DNA of 57,500 nt, from assembly GCF_001644605.1 (NCBI RefSeq), contig NZ_CP011388.1, forward strand, positions 80,001 to 137,500. The letters run 5' to 3'. The translations under genes were made by a program, and so were the position numbers. The notes beneath the pieces are model-generated. The model saw nothing but the letters and a program-made list of their open reading frames with translations. It made no database searches and was not told where the DNA came from. Origin of the DNA: Paenibacillus swuensis (GTDB lineage: Bacteria; Bacillota; Bacilli; Paenibacillales; DY6). Below, piece by piece: positions 31,994 through 40,606 of the stretch (position 1 is the stretch's first letter; every line of letters starts with the position of its first letter).

Positions 31994-33043
31994 TTAATTA
32001 TGATCCCATTGGGAAGAACGGCGAACGACCAGCTTTGTCGGTAACAAATGAATGCGTTGTTTGGAATGTTCCTCGCTTAACTCGTTTACTGCGGACATCT
32101 CATCCATGAGAAGTTGAACCGCCTGGCGCCCCATTTCGAAGAAGGGCACGTCCACGGAGGTTAGCGGCGGGTCTGTCACCTTCGCCGTATCGGAGTTGTC
32201 ATAGCCGATCAGAGCTATATCCCTGCCCGCTTCAAGACCTATCGCCTTCCAACCCTGTAACAAACCGATCGCCATCCGGTCATTGGCAGCGAACACCGCA
32301 TCAGGGCGCGGGACCTGCTCCGCAATGACTCGCGCAAGCGCTTCACCGCTCTTCCGGCTGTAGTTCCCTTCATAAAGAAGGTCCGTACGAAAAGCCACAC
32401 CGGCTTCGTCTAACGCTTTGCGGTACCCTTGCAACCGATCCCTGCTGTTCGAATACATGGTTGGCCCGTTCACAAAACCGATCTCCCTTGCGCCTTGCTG
32501 CAGCAAATATTGAACCGCTTCGTAGCTGCCTTGAACATGATCCGCGTCTACGCCGTTGTAGTTCGACCCCTCAAACCTTTGATTCACCAGGCAAAAAGGG
32601 TATCCGTTCCGCTCCAAGTCCTCCAGCGCCTCACGTTCTTCGAGGGTATCCCGGGCCCCCAGAATAATGCAGGCATCCACCTTCTGCGTCTGAAAATACA
32701 GACTGTAATTCATTACCCCTTCCTGGGGAGTAGTGAACAGCAGCAACAGGTCATATCCGTGCTGTTTCACGGCTTCCCCTACCCCGCTGAGAATTTCCGA
32801 GAAATAGTAGGTGGAGAAAATATGGACCTTAGGCACATAAGGGAGAATAACACCGATATTGCCGCTCTTGCGTTTCACGAAATTCTTGGCCAGCGCGCTG
32901 GGATGATAATTAAGTTCCTTCGCCGCCGCAAGCACCCGGTCCCGTGTTTTCTCCGCAATCGGCCCCACGCTATTAAGCACCCTGGACACCGTTGCTTCCG
33001 AGACACCCGCCCGTTTGGCTACTTCTTTCCTGCTGATGGCAAG
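31994..33043 (-). CDS. LacI-family repressor, no standard start codon visible
   Basis: The complete helix-turn-helix AISRKEVAKRAGVSEATVSR continues into the usual hinge (NSVGPIAEKTRDRVLAAAKE) and the sugar-binding domain (NIGVILPYVPKVHIFSTYYF, LIGYDNSDTAKVTDPPLTSV). ORF calling from GTG 32989 would delete the helix-turn-helix. In frame upstream there is CTT at 33043 where ATG is expected, then CTG at 33058, then a stop; no ATG, GTG or TTG exists. GGGGGG precedes codon 33043. Either a non-standard start, a mutation or a base error. It probably represses its own operon (LacI-Gfo-ThuA-Gfo). Confidence 0.75.
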   Translation of the reverse strand, partial: LAISRKEVAKRAGVSEATVSRVLNSVGPIAEKTRDRVLAAAKELNYHPSALAKNFVKRKSGNIGVILPYVPKVHIFSTYYFSEILSGVGEAVKQHGYDLLLLFTTPQEGVMNYSLYFQTQKVDACIILGARDTLEEREALEDLERNGYPFCLVNQRFEGSNYNGVDADHVQGSYEAVQYLLQQGAREIGFVNGPTMYSNSRDRLQGYRKALDEAGVAFRTDLLYEGNYSRKSGEALARVIAEQVPRPDAVFAANDRMAIGLLQGWKAIGLEAGRDIALIGYDNSDTAKVTDPPLTSVDVPFFEMGRQAVQLLMDEMSAVNELSEEHSKQRIHLLPTKLVVRRSSQWDHN

Positions 33044-33086
33044 CCCCCCGTTATTCAGTTCTATTGATGGTTCCGTTCAGTCCGTC

Positions 33087-33108
33087 AAAATGTACACGTG
33101 TACATTTT
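33087..33108. promoter_or_regulatory. 22-bp perfect palindrome, candidate LacI operator
   Basis: AAAATGTACAC followed by its exact complement GTGTACATTTT. It lies about 45-65 bp upstream of the repressor coding region, the normal place for an autoregulatory operator. Confidence 0.72.
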
Positions 33109-33155
33109 CGCTTGAAAACGCTTTTCTGTCAATAGGAATTATCGAGCGAACATAA

Positions 33156-33182
33156 ATAGCCCCGTTCACTGAACGGGACTAT
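33156..33182 (-). terminator. Terminator after prfC
   Basis: ATAGTCCCGTTC and GAACGGGGCTAT arms around a three-base loop, then TTTATG on the minus strand. Confidence 0.65.
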
Positions 33183-33198
33183 CTTTCGCTTTATATTG

Positions 33199-34782
33199 TT
33201 AAGGGGCCGTCTCCAAAAACTTCGCGCTCGGGTTCTTGTCAATCGCAGTACGCATGGCGTACTCGTTCTCAAACAGAGCGACGTAGTTGTCGTTCTTGTC
33301 TTTCACGAGCTGCGAATTAATCCGGAACTTCGACGGATCAATCTTCTCATCCACAATCCAACGCGCGAACTGGAACGGCATGCGCTGCAGTTGAATCTCC
33401 ACGCCGTATTCGCCTTTCATACGGTACTCGAACACTTCGAATTGCAGCTGGCCTACTACGCCGAGAATGACGTCCTCGAATCCAATCGTTTTGAACACCT
33501 GCACGGTGCCTTCTTCTGTTAACTGGTCAATGCCCTTCTGATACTGCTTGTGCTTCAAGGCATTTTTGACGACCACTTTCGCAAAAATCTCCGGCGAGAA
33601 CGTCGGCAGCTCATCATACACGAAGTTTCCGCCTTGAACTAACGTATCTCCGATTCGGAAGATACCCGGATCAAATAATCCGATAATATCGCCCGGATAG
33701 GCGGTGTCTACAATATCCCGGTCTTGGGCAAGAAACTGCTGCGGCTGGGCCAGCTTAATATCCTTGCCCGCGCGAACATGCTTAACCGCCATGCCGCGTT
33801 CGAACTTGCCCGAGCATATGCGCAGAAACGCCAGTCGGTCCCGGTGAGCCGGGTTCATGTTCGCCTGAATTTTGAACACATAGCCTGAGAATTTCTCTTC
33901 CGTCGGTTCCACAGGTCCGTTGCTGCTGTTGCGAGTTGTCGGAATCGGAGCCAGTTCCAGGAAGTTTTCCAGGAATGTCTGGACGCCGAAATTGTTGATC
34001 GCGCTGCCGAAGAAGACCGGTGTCAGCTCGCCCGAACGAATCAAATCATAGTCATACTCGTCCCCCGCGACATCCAACAACTCCAGATCCTGCTGCAGCT
34101 GATCGTAGAAATAATCGCCCGCCATCTCTTTAATGATCGGATCATCATAGCCGCTGACTTTACGCACGGCAATTGTGGAATGATCGTCGCCCTGAAATAA
34201 CTCCACTTGCGTCTTCGTACGGTCATAGACGCCGCATAATTCCTTACCCATACCGATCGGCCAGTTCATCGGATAAGAACGGATGCCAAGCACCTGTTCC
34301 AGTTCCTCTAGCAAATCAAACGGGTTCTGACCTTCACGGTCCAGCTTGTTAATAAATGTAAAAATCGGGATGCCCCGTTTGCGGCACACCTGAAACAGCT
34401 TCTTCGTCTGCGCCTCGACCCCTTTGGCTACGTCAATCAGCATCACTGCGCTATCCGCCGCGGTCAGTGTGCGGTACGTATCTTCGGAGAAATCCTGGTG
34501 ACCCGGGGTATCGAGGATGTTGATTTTGTGTCCCTCGTAATCGAACTGCATCACGGAGGACGTTACCGAGATTCCCCGTTGTTTCTCAATTTCCATCCAG
34601 TCCGACGTGGCGTGACGGCTTGCTTTACGCCCCTTCACCGTACCGGCTAAACGAATGGCGCCCCCGTATAACAACAATTTCTCGGTCAATGTCGTTTTTC
34701 CGGCATCGGGGTGAGAAATAATTGCGAACGTGCGGCGCTTCTTGACTTCTTTCAATAGCTCATCTGCCAGTGTTTTACTCAT
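33199..34782 (-). CDS. prfC: Peptide chain release factor 3
   Basis: 527 residues, the normal RF3 length. It is a translational GTPase that recycles RF1/RF2 from the ribosome. G1 is HPDAGKTT (24-31), G3 DTPGHQDF (92-99), G4 NKLD (146-149). The RF3 hallmarks AGTVKGRKASRHATSDWMEI and RGISVTSSVMQFDY are present. GAAGGGA precedes ATG 34782, which is 21 bp after the PhzF-like gene; both may be cotranscribed. Core gene, no oddities. Confidence 0.95.
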   Translation of the reverse strand: MSKTLADELLKEVKKRRTFAIISHPDAGKTTLTEKLLLYGGAIRLAGTVKGRKASRHATSDWMEIEKQRGISVTSSVMQFDYEGHKINILDTPGHQDFSEDTYRTLTAADSAVMLIDVAKGVEAQTKKLFQVCRKRGIPIFTFINKLDREGQNPFDLLEELEQVLGIRSYPMNWPIGMGKELCGVYDRTKTQVELFQGDDHSTIAVRKVSGYDDPIIKEMAGDYFYDQLQQDLELLDVAGDEYDYDLIRSGELTPVFFGSAINNFGVQTFLENFLELAPIPTTRNSSNGPVEPTEEKFSGYVFKIQANMNPAHRDRLAFLRICSGKFERGMAVKHVRAGKDIKLAQPQQFLAQDRDIVDTAYPGDIIGLFDPGIFRIGDTLVQGGNFVYDELPTFSPEIFAKVVVKNALKHKQYQKGIDQLTEEGTVQVFKTIGFEDVILGVVGQLQFEVFEYRMKGEYGVEIQLQRMPFQFARWIVDEKIDPSKFRINSQLVKDKNDNYVALFENEYAMRTAIDKNPSAKFLETAP

Positions 34783-34803
34783 CTATGCGTTATTCCCTTC
34801 ATC

Positions 34804-35703
34804 CTAGTCATCGTATTGTATATCTAATTCGCCTGTAAGGACGGCGGTGCCTGAAATCGTAATCTCTATTATATCGTTTTTTCGCATCGCTTGCACGAAA
34901 ACCTTCCCATCCTTGCCGACTTCCCGTCCCTGTTCTACCCAAACCTCCGCGCTGGCTTGTTTCGGATGCATATATTGCAGCCAATAAGCGCCCATGACAC
35001 CGGAAGCCGTTCCCGTAACAGGATCTTCAATCGTACCCGAGTAGGGAGAGGAAAAGTGTCTGGCGTGCATGTGACAATCGGGATGAATGGTTTCGGCGGC
35101 AAAAGGGTGCAAGGATGCTTTCGGGATCTGCGTCAAGATGGACGGGAATGTCTTATTGTTCGGTATCATCCGTTCAAAAGCTTCTAACGTGCGTATTGGA
35201 ATGAGCAGAGTCCAGATCCCCGTGCTGCCGTAAACAATCGGATATTGCTCATCCCAGTCGGCTGTCGTGAGTCCAATGGATGCCATTAACTCGCCAACAT
35301 CGCCTTCGAAGGAGATGAATTCCGGAGCGGCTTGGCGCATGTATATGGCTACCCCCTTCTCCGAAGAAATGAGTTTCATCGGCAACAACCCTGCCTTGGT
35401 TTCCACCAGAATTTCGGCATCTTCCTCGAGCACGCCACGTTCCCACAAAGCTGTGAGCGACGCAACGGTGGCATGACCGCATAAATTCATCTCGTGCCCC
35501 GGAGTGAAATAACGAAGCCGTAACGTACCCAGCGCGGATGTTTGCACGAACGTCGTTTCGTTAAACCCGACCCGGCGGGCAATTTGCACCATCTGCTCCT
35601 CGGTAAAGGCATCCGCATCAAACACGACGCCTGCGGGGTTTCCTTTTCCGGGTATGTCTGTAAACGCGTCATAATGATAGACTTTGACCTGCTTCTGTCC
35701 CAT
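34804..35703 (-). CDS. PhzF-family isomerase-like protein
   Basis: 299 residues of the PhzF / diaminopimelate-epimerase fold. Signatures: YDAFTDIPGKGNPAGVVFDA, the catalytic glutamate E49 in GFNETTFV, FTPGHEMNLCGHATVAS, and the second-half counterparts RHFSSPYSGTIEDPVTGTAS. The first half resembles epimerases but uses one Glu instead of two Cys. The substrate of such stand-alone homologs is usually unknown; there are no phenazine genes nearby, so a role in phenazine making is unlikely. Between zwf and prfC on the same strand. Confidence 0.87.
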   Translation of the reverse strand: MGQKQVKVYHYDAFTDIPGKGNPAGVVFDADAFTEEQMVQIARRVGFNETTFVQTSALGTLRLRYFTPGHEMNLCGHATVASLTALWERGVLEEDAEILVETKAGLLPMKLISSEKGVAIYMRQAAPEFISFEGDVGELMASIGLTTADWDEQYPIVYGSTGIWTLLIPIRTLEAFERMIPNNKTFPSILTQIPKASLHPFAAETIHPDCHMHARHFSSPYSGTIEDPVTGTASGVMGAYWLQYMHPKQASAEVWVEQGREVGKDGKVFVQAMRKNDIIEITISGTAVLTGELDIQYDD

Positions 35704-35741
35704 CGTTCCCTTCTCCTCTCCAACTTAGCATAACATCCATA

Positions 35742-35791
35742 ATAAAAAGCAGGTAAATTCCTCCCCCTTGCGGTTGGATTCCTTCACCTGC
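35742..35791 (-). terminator. Terminator after zwf
   Basis: GCAGGTGAAGG and its partner TTTACCTGC with interior mismatches, followed by TTTTTATT on the minus strand. Confidence 0.55.
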
Positions 35792-35808
35792 CTGCACTTT
35801 AATTTTGA

Positions 35809-37371
35809 CTATCCCTGTTTCCCGGAAATCCAGATGACATCGTCTTCCTCTTGGCCGTTCACAGGCCACCACTTAAACCCGTCTTCGGCAAGCAGCGAAT
35901 GCGCCTGGTCCGGACCCCACGAGCCCGCAGGATAATGATATAAGTCCGACGATCCTTCCATCCACGCTTGCGCGATGCGATCCACAAAGGACCAAGCCAG
36001 CGCGACCTCATCCCAACGTGTGAAATACGTAGAATCTCCCCGTGCCGCATCGTTAATCAACCGCTCATAAGCTTCCGGAGTATTGTGTCCGATTTCACAG
36101 CTCTGGCAGAATTCCATCGCAATCGGGATGATCGTCCCTTCGGAGCCGGATTTCTTTGTGTTAATTTTGATGAAAATGCCTTCCATCGGATTCACGCGGA
36201 TGACCAGCAAATTCGGTTGCAGCACATTCTTCTTGGCAAAGTAAACATTCTCCGGGACATTCTTAAACTCCACTACGATTTCGGTCGTCTTGACCGGAAG
36301 ACGCTTGCCTGTCCGCACGTAGAATGGAACGCCTGCCCAACGGAAGTTATCCACGAATACCTTAGCCGCGAAATAGGTTTCCGTTGTCGAAGCCGGATTT
36401 ACGGAATCCTCTTGACGGTATGCCGGAAGTTGCTTCTCTTTCAGGGCGCCCTCGCTGTATTGTCCGCGAACCACGTTCTGGCGCACTTCATTCGGCGACG
36501 CATATGCGCGAAGAGAGCGAAGCACCTTCACCTTCTCATCGCGAATATCTTCGGGCATCATCCGGCTTGGCGGCTCCATCGCGATCATTGTGACCATCTG
36601 CAGCATATGATTCTGTCCCATATCGCGCAGCGCGCCGGACTTGTCATAATACCCGCCGCGTTCTTCAACACCCACGGTTTCACTCAAAGTAACCTGAATA
36701 TTGGCGATGTGTTTGTTGTTCCAGAGCGGTTCGAAGAACGCGTTGGCAAACCGCAAAGCTTCAATATTCTGTACCATTTCCTTACCCAGATAATGATCGA
36801 TCCGGTAAATCTCATCCTCGCTGAATACCTCGCGGATTTGCGCGTTCAGCGTCTCAGCTGATTTCAAATCATAACCGAACGGCTTCTCAATAATAAGACG
36901 ATGCCAGCCGGAGGAATCCAGCAGACCGCCCGAACGCAAATTCTGAGACACGTTGCCGAACAGTTCCGGAGCCAGTGCCAGATAGAACAACCGGTTGCCG
37001 GGAATGTTGAACTTCTGCTCCAGGGTATGCGTCAAATCCTTCAGTTCATGGAAACCAAGCACGTTGGAGCTGTCCAAGGACTTGTATTCAAAATGCTCCG
37101 CAAAACGTTCCCATTCATCGTTCAAGTCCGCCTTGTAACGGCAAAACTCCTGAATAGATTCATATAAGTCCGCTCTGAATTCCTCATTGGTCTTGTTTCT
37201 TCTGGCGATTCCGATTACAGCGAAGTCTTCTGCCAGCTTGCCTTCGCGGTACAAACTATAGATAGCGGGGAATAACTTGCGGCGCGCCAAGTCCCCCGTA
37301 GCTCCGAAAATTAGAAATGAGGCATTCGTAGCTATATTAAACTCGTTGCTCGAACTATTCATCATCATCAT
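35809..37371 (-). CDS. zwf: Glucose-6-phosphate 1-dehydrogenase
   Basis: 520 residues. First enzyme of the oxidative pentose phosphate route, glucose-6-phosphate to 6-phosphogluconolactone. Nucleotide motif GATGDLA (23-29), active-site RIDHYLGKE (190-198) with the substrate lysine K197, and IEKPFGYDL. The start is a run of four ATG codons (37371, 37368, 37365, 37362). AGGAAAG is too close to the first, so the second to fourth ATG may be used, giving 517-519 residues. It is divergent from the glycine-rich gene at 37607; the 235-bp gap holds only AT-rich DNA with a possible small hairpin near 37530. Confidence 0.95.
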   Translation of the reverse strand: MMMMNSSSNEFNIATNASFLIFGATGDLARRKLFPAIYSLYREGKLAEDFAVIGIARRNKTNEEFRADLYESIQEFCRYKADLNDEWERFAEHFEYKSLDSSNVLGFHELKDLTHTLEQKFNIPGNRLFYLALAPELFGNVSQNLRSGGLLDSSGWHRLIIEKPFGYDLKSAETLNAQIREVFSEDEIYRIDHYLGKEMVQNIEALRFANAFFEPLWNNKHIANIQVTLSETVGVEERGGYYDKSGALRDMGQNHMLQMVTMIAMEPPSRMMPEDIRDEKVKVLRSLRAYASPNEVRQNVVRGQYSEGALKEKQLPAYRQEDSVNPASTTETYFAAKVFVDNFRWAGVPFYVRTGKRLPVKTTEIVVEFKNVPENVYFAKKNVLQPNLLVIRVNPMEGIFIKINTKKSGSEGTIIPIAMEFCQSCEIGHNTPEAYERLINDAARGDSTYFTRWDEVALAWSFVDRIAQAWMEGSSDLYHYPAGSWGPDQAHSLLAEDGFKWWPVNGQEEDDVIWISGKQG

Positions 37372-37606
37372 TCTTTCCTATGTAATTTGATGCGATTTCT
37401 CGCCTTATGTTCGTTAGTTTAGCACATTCATTATCGAAGTGCTATTCGATATCCCATTTCAACACTATAAAAATATTTAATGCCAAACCCGCATAAACCT
37501 TATAATTTATCGCTTTTTTAAATTAGGCCCGTATACCCGGGCACCTGTCCATACGGAGCAAACACCTACTGAATATTGTGTACAAAAAGCAGGAGGTGTA
37601 ACCGCT

Positions 37607-38011
37607 ATGTATCCTCTCCACCCTTTATGCGAAGAAGTTGTGAACCCGCATTGCGGTCAAATGGTATGCGTAATGATGAAAGACGGTTCAAGACATGTCG
37701 GTGTTCTGAGCAGACTGCATAACGGTCAGGTTATTCTTAATGATTTTGATTCACCTGCCGCGATTACCCAAGTTCAAGCGCCCAAAAAGAAAATCGGCAA
37801 GAAAGCTAAAAACTCCAAAGCAGCCAATCCTTCCAAATCGACTCCTCTTCAAGCGACAACCTCCGGTTTCGGCGGTCCGTTCGGTTACGGCTATGGTCCG
37901 GGGTACGGCGGGTTTGGCGGAGGCTTCGGCGGCTACGGTTACGGCTTTGGCTTTGGCTCCAGACTGGCTTTCGATATCGCCGCCATCGCTTTTCTGCTGT
38001 TGCTCATCTAA
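37607..38011 (+). CDS. Glycine-rich small protein, unknown function
   Basis: 134 residues. The N-terminal 55 residues (VNPHCGQMVCVMMKDGSRHV, GVLSRLHNGQVILNDF) look like a small Sm-like beta-barrel as seen in spore-coat-associated proteins. A lysine-rich linker follows (KKKIGKKAKNSKA), then a Gly/Tyr/Phe-rich tract at 88-120 and a hydrophobic end (LAFDIAAIAFLLLLI). GCAGGAGGTG precedes ATG 37607. The composition suggests a spore surface or envelope protein, but that is a guess. It ends in a strong shared terminator. Confidence 0.7.
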   Translation: MYPLHPLCEEVVNPHCGQMVCVMMKDGSRHVGVLSRLHNGQVILNDFDSPAAITQVQAPKKKIGKKAKNSKAANPSKSTPLQATTSGFGGPFGYGYGPGYGGFGGGFGGYGYGFGFGSRLAFDIAAIAFLLLLI

Positions 38012-38032
38012 TTAACTCAAAGGAGCTAAGCC

Positions 38033-38086
38033 AAAAAAAAACGCATGGCAAGATTCGGAGTCATTGTTCCGAATCGCCTTGCGTTT
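38033..38086. terminator. Bidirectional terminator between glycine-rich gene and liaR
   Basis: AACGCATGGCAAGATTCGGA pairs with TCCGAATCGCCTTGCGTT (two small bulges). A-run on the left and TTTTGTT on the right serve both convergent genes. Confidence 0.85.
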
Positions 38087-38100
38087 TGTTGGATTTGAAC

Positions 38101-38751
38101 CTATTCCGCCAACCCGTTCTTAAAGGCGTAGATGGCTGCCTGCGTCCGATCTTCCACTCCAAGTTTCGCCAACAGATTCGTGACGTGAAACTTCACCGTC
38201 TTAATGCCGATGAACAACTCATCCGCCAACTCCTGGTTGGATTTGCCTTGGGACAAGAGCCGCAACACTTCCATTTCTCGCTCGGTGAGTTGCTCATGAG
38301 GAGCCGCGACGGCTTTAGGCTGCCGGAAACGGTTCATCATCTTGGAAGCCACCTGGGACTCCAGAATGGACTGCCCGCGGGCTGCCGCATGAATGGCTTG
38401 GGCGATTTCACCCGCTCGGGATGTTTTCAACAAGTAGCTGAACGCCCCCGCTTCAATAACCGGATACATTTTCTCGTCATCCAGAAAGCTGGTGAGCACA
38501 ATCACTTTGCAGTCCTGGCAAATTTGCAGCAAGCGGCGGGTCGTTTCAATTCCATCCATACCGTCCATCACCAAATCCATCAACACCACATCCGGATTAT
38601 ATTCCTGCGCGAGACGGATGCCGTCCATTCCATTGCTCGCCTCGCCTACCACTTCAATACCTTCCTCTGTGGACAGCACCGCGGCGAGGCCGATTCTCAC
38701 CATCTCATGATCATCGACAAGCAATACTTTAATGGTTTCGGCTTCAGACAT
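38101..38751 (-). CDS. liaR: NarL/LuxR-type response regulator LiaR
   Basis: 216 residues. Receiver domain with D13/D14 (VDDHEMVR), phosphoacceptor D59 in VVLMDLVMDG and conserved LTSF and K109 region (YLLKTSR). LuxR helix-turn-helix at about 150-210 (LTEREMEVLRLLSQGKSNQE, KTVKFHVTNLLAKLG). The start overlaps the kinase stop by eight bases. Immediately preceded by LiaF and LiaS-like genes, which supports the name; in Bacillus it activates lia genes under envelope stress. Confidence 0.88.
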   Translation of the reverse strand: MSEAETIKVLLVDDHEMVRIGLAAVLSTEEGIEVVGEASNGMDGIRLAQEYNPDVVLMDLVMDGMDGIETTRRLLQICQDCKVIVLTSFLDDEKMYPVIEAGAFSYLLKTSRAGEIAQAIHAAARGQSILESQVASKMMNRFRQPKAVAAPHEQLTEREMEVLRLLSQGKSNQELADELFIGIKTVKFHVTNLLAKLGVEDRTQAAIYAFKNGLAE

Positions 38752-39823
38752 GTCCTTCTCCTCCTTCTACAATAACGGGAATTCGTATATCGATTCTCGT
38801 CCCTTTTCCTGGCGCGGTTATCAGATCAATGGCTCCACCGATTTCATTCACTCGCTCCTGCATGGAAACCAATCCATAAGCCGCTTGTTTCTGTGATTCC
38901 AAGTCGAAGCCGACGCCGTTATCTATAATGAGCAACTTCACGGTATCTCCCCGTTGTTGCAACCGAATTTCCATTCTCGTCGCCCGGGAATGACGAAGTG
39001 TGTTGGACAGGGCTTCCTGCACAATCCGGAACAGATGATCCTCGACACCTTTCACCAGACGAATATGGTCGTCCATCTCAAATGTGATATCGATGGGCAC
39101 CCGATCGCTCAATTCACGCACAAGCTCCTGCAAGCCCTGCGAAAGCTTCTTTCCTTCCAGGTGCACCGGACGCAAGTGAAGCAGCAAAGCGCGCATCTCG
39201 GACTGGGCGACCGACGCCATTTCCTCAATCAGTCCGATCTGCCGCTGCGCTTTGTCGAAGTCGACTGTCAACGTTCGGCCCACCGCGGTCGCGGTCATAG
39301 AAATCGCGAACAGTTGCTGGCTTACCGCGTCATGAAGCTCCCGGGCCAACCGCTGCCGCTCTTCCGTAACGGCGGAAAACCGCGCTTTCTCCGCCAGCTG
39401 CGCATTGTTGGTGGACAGTCGTTGCAGAGAGTTCACCTGCTCCTCCCACTTCCGGCTGATCCGTCCCAGTTGTTCACCCAGCCGGCCGATTTCATCTTCG
39501 CCGAGATCGGGCACCGGACGAGCCAGGTTTCCTTTTTCCAGATAAAGCATCGATTCATACAGCACTTCAAGACGCCGATTCAGCTTATGAAATTGCCAGA
39601 AACCGTAAGCGGCCCCGATCATCACCACAGCCGAACCCAGCGTTAATCCGAGATGTAACCCTCCTTGCCAGGTTAACCTGTTTAAGGGGAAACCGAACAC
39701 ATACATAAAGTACAAGAAAATCCCGCACAAGAGCACGCTTAACAGGATGGCTTCACCCATACCGCGCCAAACCATGTTGGTCAACCGTTTATTTTCCACC
39801 CTGCGCATGCTCCTTTCGTTCAT
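38744..39823 (-). CDS. liaS: Membrane sensor histidine kinase LiaS
   Basis: 359 residues, HisKA_3 type. Two membrane helices (about 24-44 and 55-77) with a short outside loop, a HAMP-like stretch (78-130) and a coiled linker. The phosphorylated histidine is H164 in RQRLARELHDAVSQQLF. The ATPase has NTLRHSRA, DNGVGFD and the G-box GKGTRIDIRIP. ATG 39823 has no clear ribosome site; translation may follow that of LiaF, whose stop is 8 bp upstream. GTG 39799 with AGGAG is an alternative. Confidence 0.88.
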   Translation of the reverse strand: MNERSMRRVENKRLTNMVWRGMGEAILLSVLLCGIFLYFMYVFGFPLNRLTWQGGLHLGLTLGSAVVMIGAAYGFWQFHKLNRRLEVLYESMLYLEKGNLARPVPDLGEDEIGRLGEQLGRISRKWEEQVNSLQRLSTNNAQLAEKARFSAVTEERQRLARELHDAVSQQLFAISMTATAVGRTLTVDFDKAQRQIGLIEEMASVAQSEMRALLLHLRPVHLEGKKLSQGLQELVRELSDRVPIDITFEMDDHIRLVKGVEDHLFRIVQEALSNTLRHSRATRMEIRLQQRGDTVKLLIIDNGVGFDLESQKQAAYGLVSMQERVNEIGGAIDLITAPGKGTRIDIRIPVIVEGGEGHV

Positions 39824-39830
39824 TTCGTAA

Positions 39831-40478
39831 TTACAGAATTCGAATATCTAAGTCTCCTACGATATACGACAAAGAGAGTTTCACTTTCTGCGTACTGGTT
39901 TCGTAGTTGGCGGATTGCCAGATGACCTTGTTAAGCAGACCTGTTTCTTTCTCCGAGCGGATATCCACTTGGCCGAACAATACGGATGCATGCACGATGA
40001 GCCCCATATCTTCCGGTACGGTTATATCCACGTCCCCTACAATGCCTTGCAGGATCAAGGTTACTTCCTTCTCCTCGGGGAGCGCTTTGGACAAGTCCAT
40101 ATGAATTTCGCCGACAACGTTCCAGATGCTCATATGTTTGAGAACCCAAGGCTCCCGGTCCCACCGTAAACTCTGGATAAAGCTCTGTTTTTGCGTATAG
40201 GTGGCGTGTTTATGAGTGCGTTTGGATTTCCAATAAAAGAGTCCCAATGACAATACTAAGATGGCGATAATTAAGGTTAGGTGCTCCGATATGATAATTA
40301 AAGACCCGATGGCAATCAATATATAGCCTGAGCTTTGCCTGGAGGTGCGGATTCGGTGAGCCCCGAACCAGATCATGCACAGCGCGACGATGGTGAAGAA
40401 TCCTAGCAGTTTACCGAACAATATGATGATACCGAACACGATCAGCGCGATGGCTGTATTTCGTTTACGGTTTTCCAT
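39831..40478 (-). CDS. liaF: LiaF-like membrane regulator
   Basis: 215 residues. Four hydrophobic segments in the first 85 residues (AIALIVFGIIILFGKLLGFF, IVALCMIWFGA, YILIAIGSLIIISE, LTLIIAILVLSLGLFYW), then a soluble beta-helical LiaF/DUF2154 domain (IVGDVDITVPEDMGLIVHAS, LFGQVDIRSEKETG, SYIVGDLDIRIL). In Bacillus LiaF inhibits the LiaS kinase until the envelope is damaged. AAAGGAGG precedes ATG 40478. First gene after a terminator-like hairpin that separates it from pspA. Confidence 0.87.
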   Translation of the reverse strand: MENRKRNTAIALIVFGIIILFGKLLGFFTIVALCMIWFGAHRIRTSRQSSGYILIAIGSLIIISEHLTLIIAILVLSLGLFYWKSKRTHKHATYTQKQSFIQSLRWDREPWVLKHMSIWNVVGEIHMDLSKALPEEKEVTLILQGIVGDVDITVPEDMGLIVHASVLFGQVDIRSEKETGLLNKVIWQSANYETSTQKVKLSLSYIVGDLDIRIL

Positions 40479-40514
40479 GCCGCACCTCCTTTAAGGTTAT
40501 CGTTCATAACTTGG

Positions 40515-40558
40515 CAAAAAAGCCACAGGCTTATTACTCACCGCCCAGTGGCTTTTTT
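40515..40558 (-). terminator. Partial terminator between pspA and liaF
   Basis: AAAAAAGCCAC and GTGGCTTTTTT arms around a 21-base loop. Probably reduces read-through from the strongly induced pspA part into liaFSR. Confidence 0.72.
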
Positions 40559-40606
40559 CTCCAATTGCAATTCATCATATCATACAGGGAGCACATGGCT
40601 CAAAGC

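Noticed and set aside
31384-32109. 241-codon plus-strand open frame
   Set aside because: Antisense to the oxidoreductase at 30817-31980 and running into LacI; arginine-rich shadow of a GC-rich gene.
32429-33067. 212-codon plus-strand open frame
   Set aside because: It is antisense to the LacI gene, whose domains are unmistakable; no ribosome site and no recognisable protein.
33112-33126. cre site before the LacI gene (TGAAAACGCTTTTC)
   Set aside because: 12 of 14 only, and next to a better explained palindrome; listed as weak.
35968-36861. 297-codon plus-strand open frame
   Set aside because: Antisense shadow of zwf, caused by codon bias of the real gene.
38086-39646. Two plus-strand frames of about 230 codons
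   Set aside because: Antisense to liaR and liaS; the translated sequences look like no family and lack start signals.
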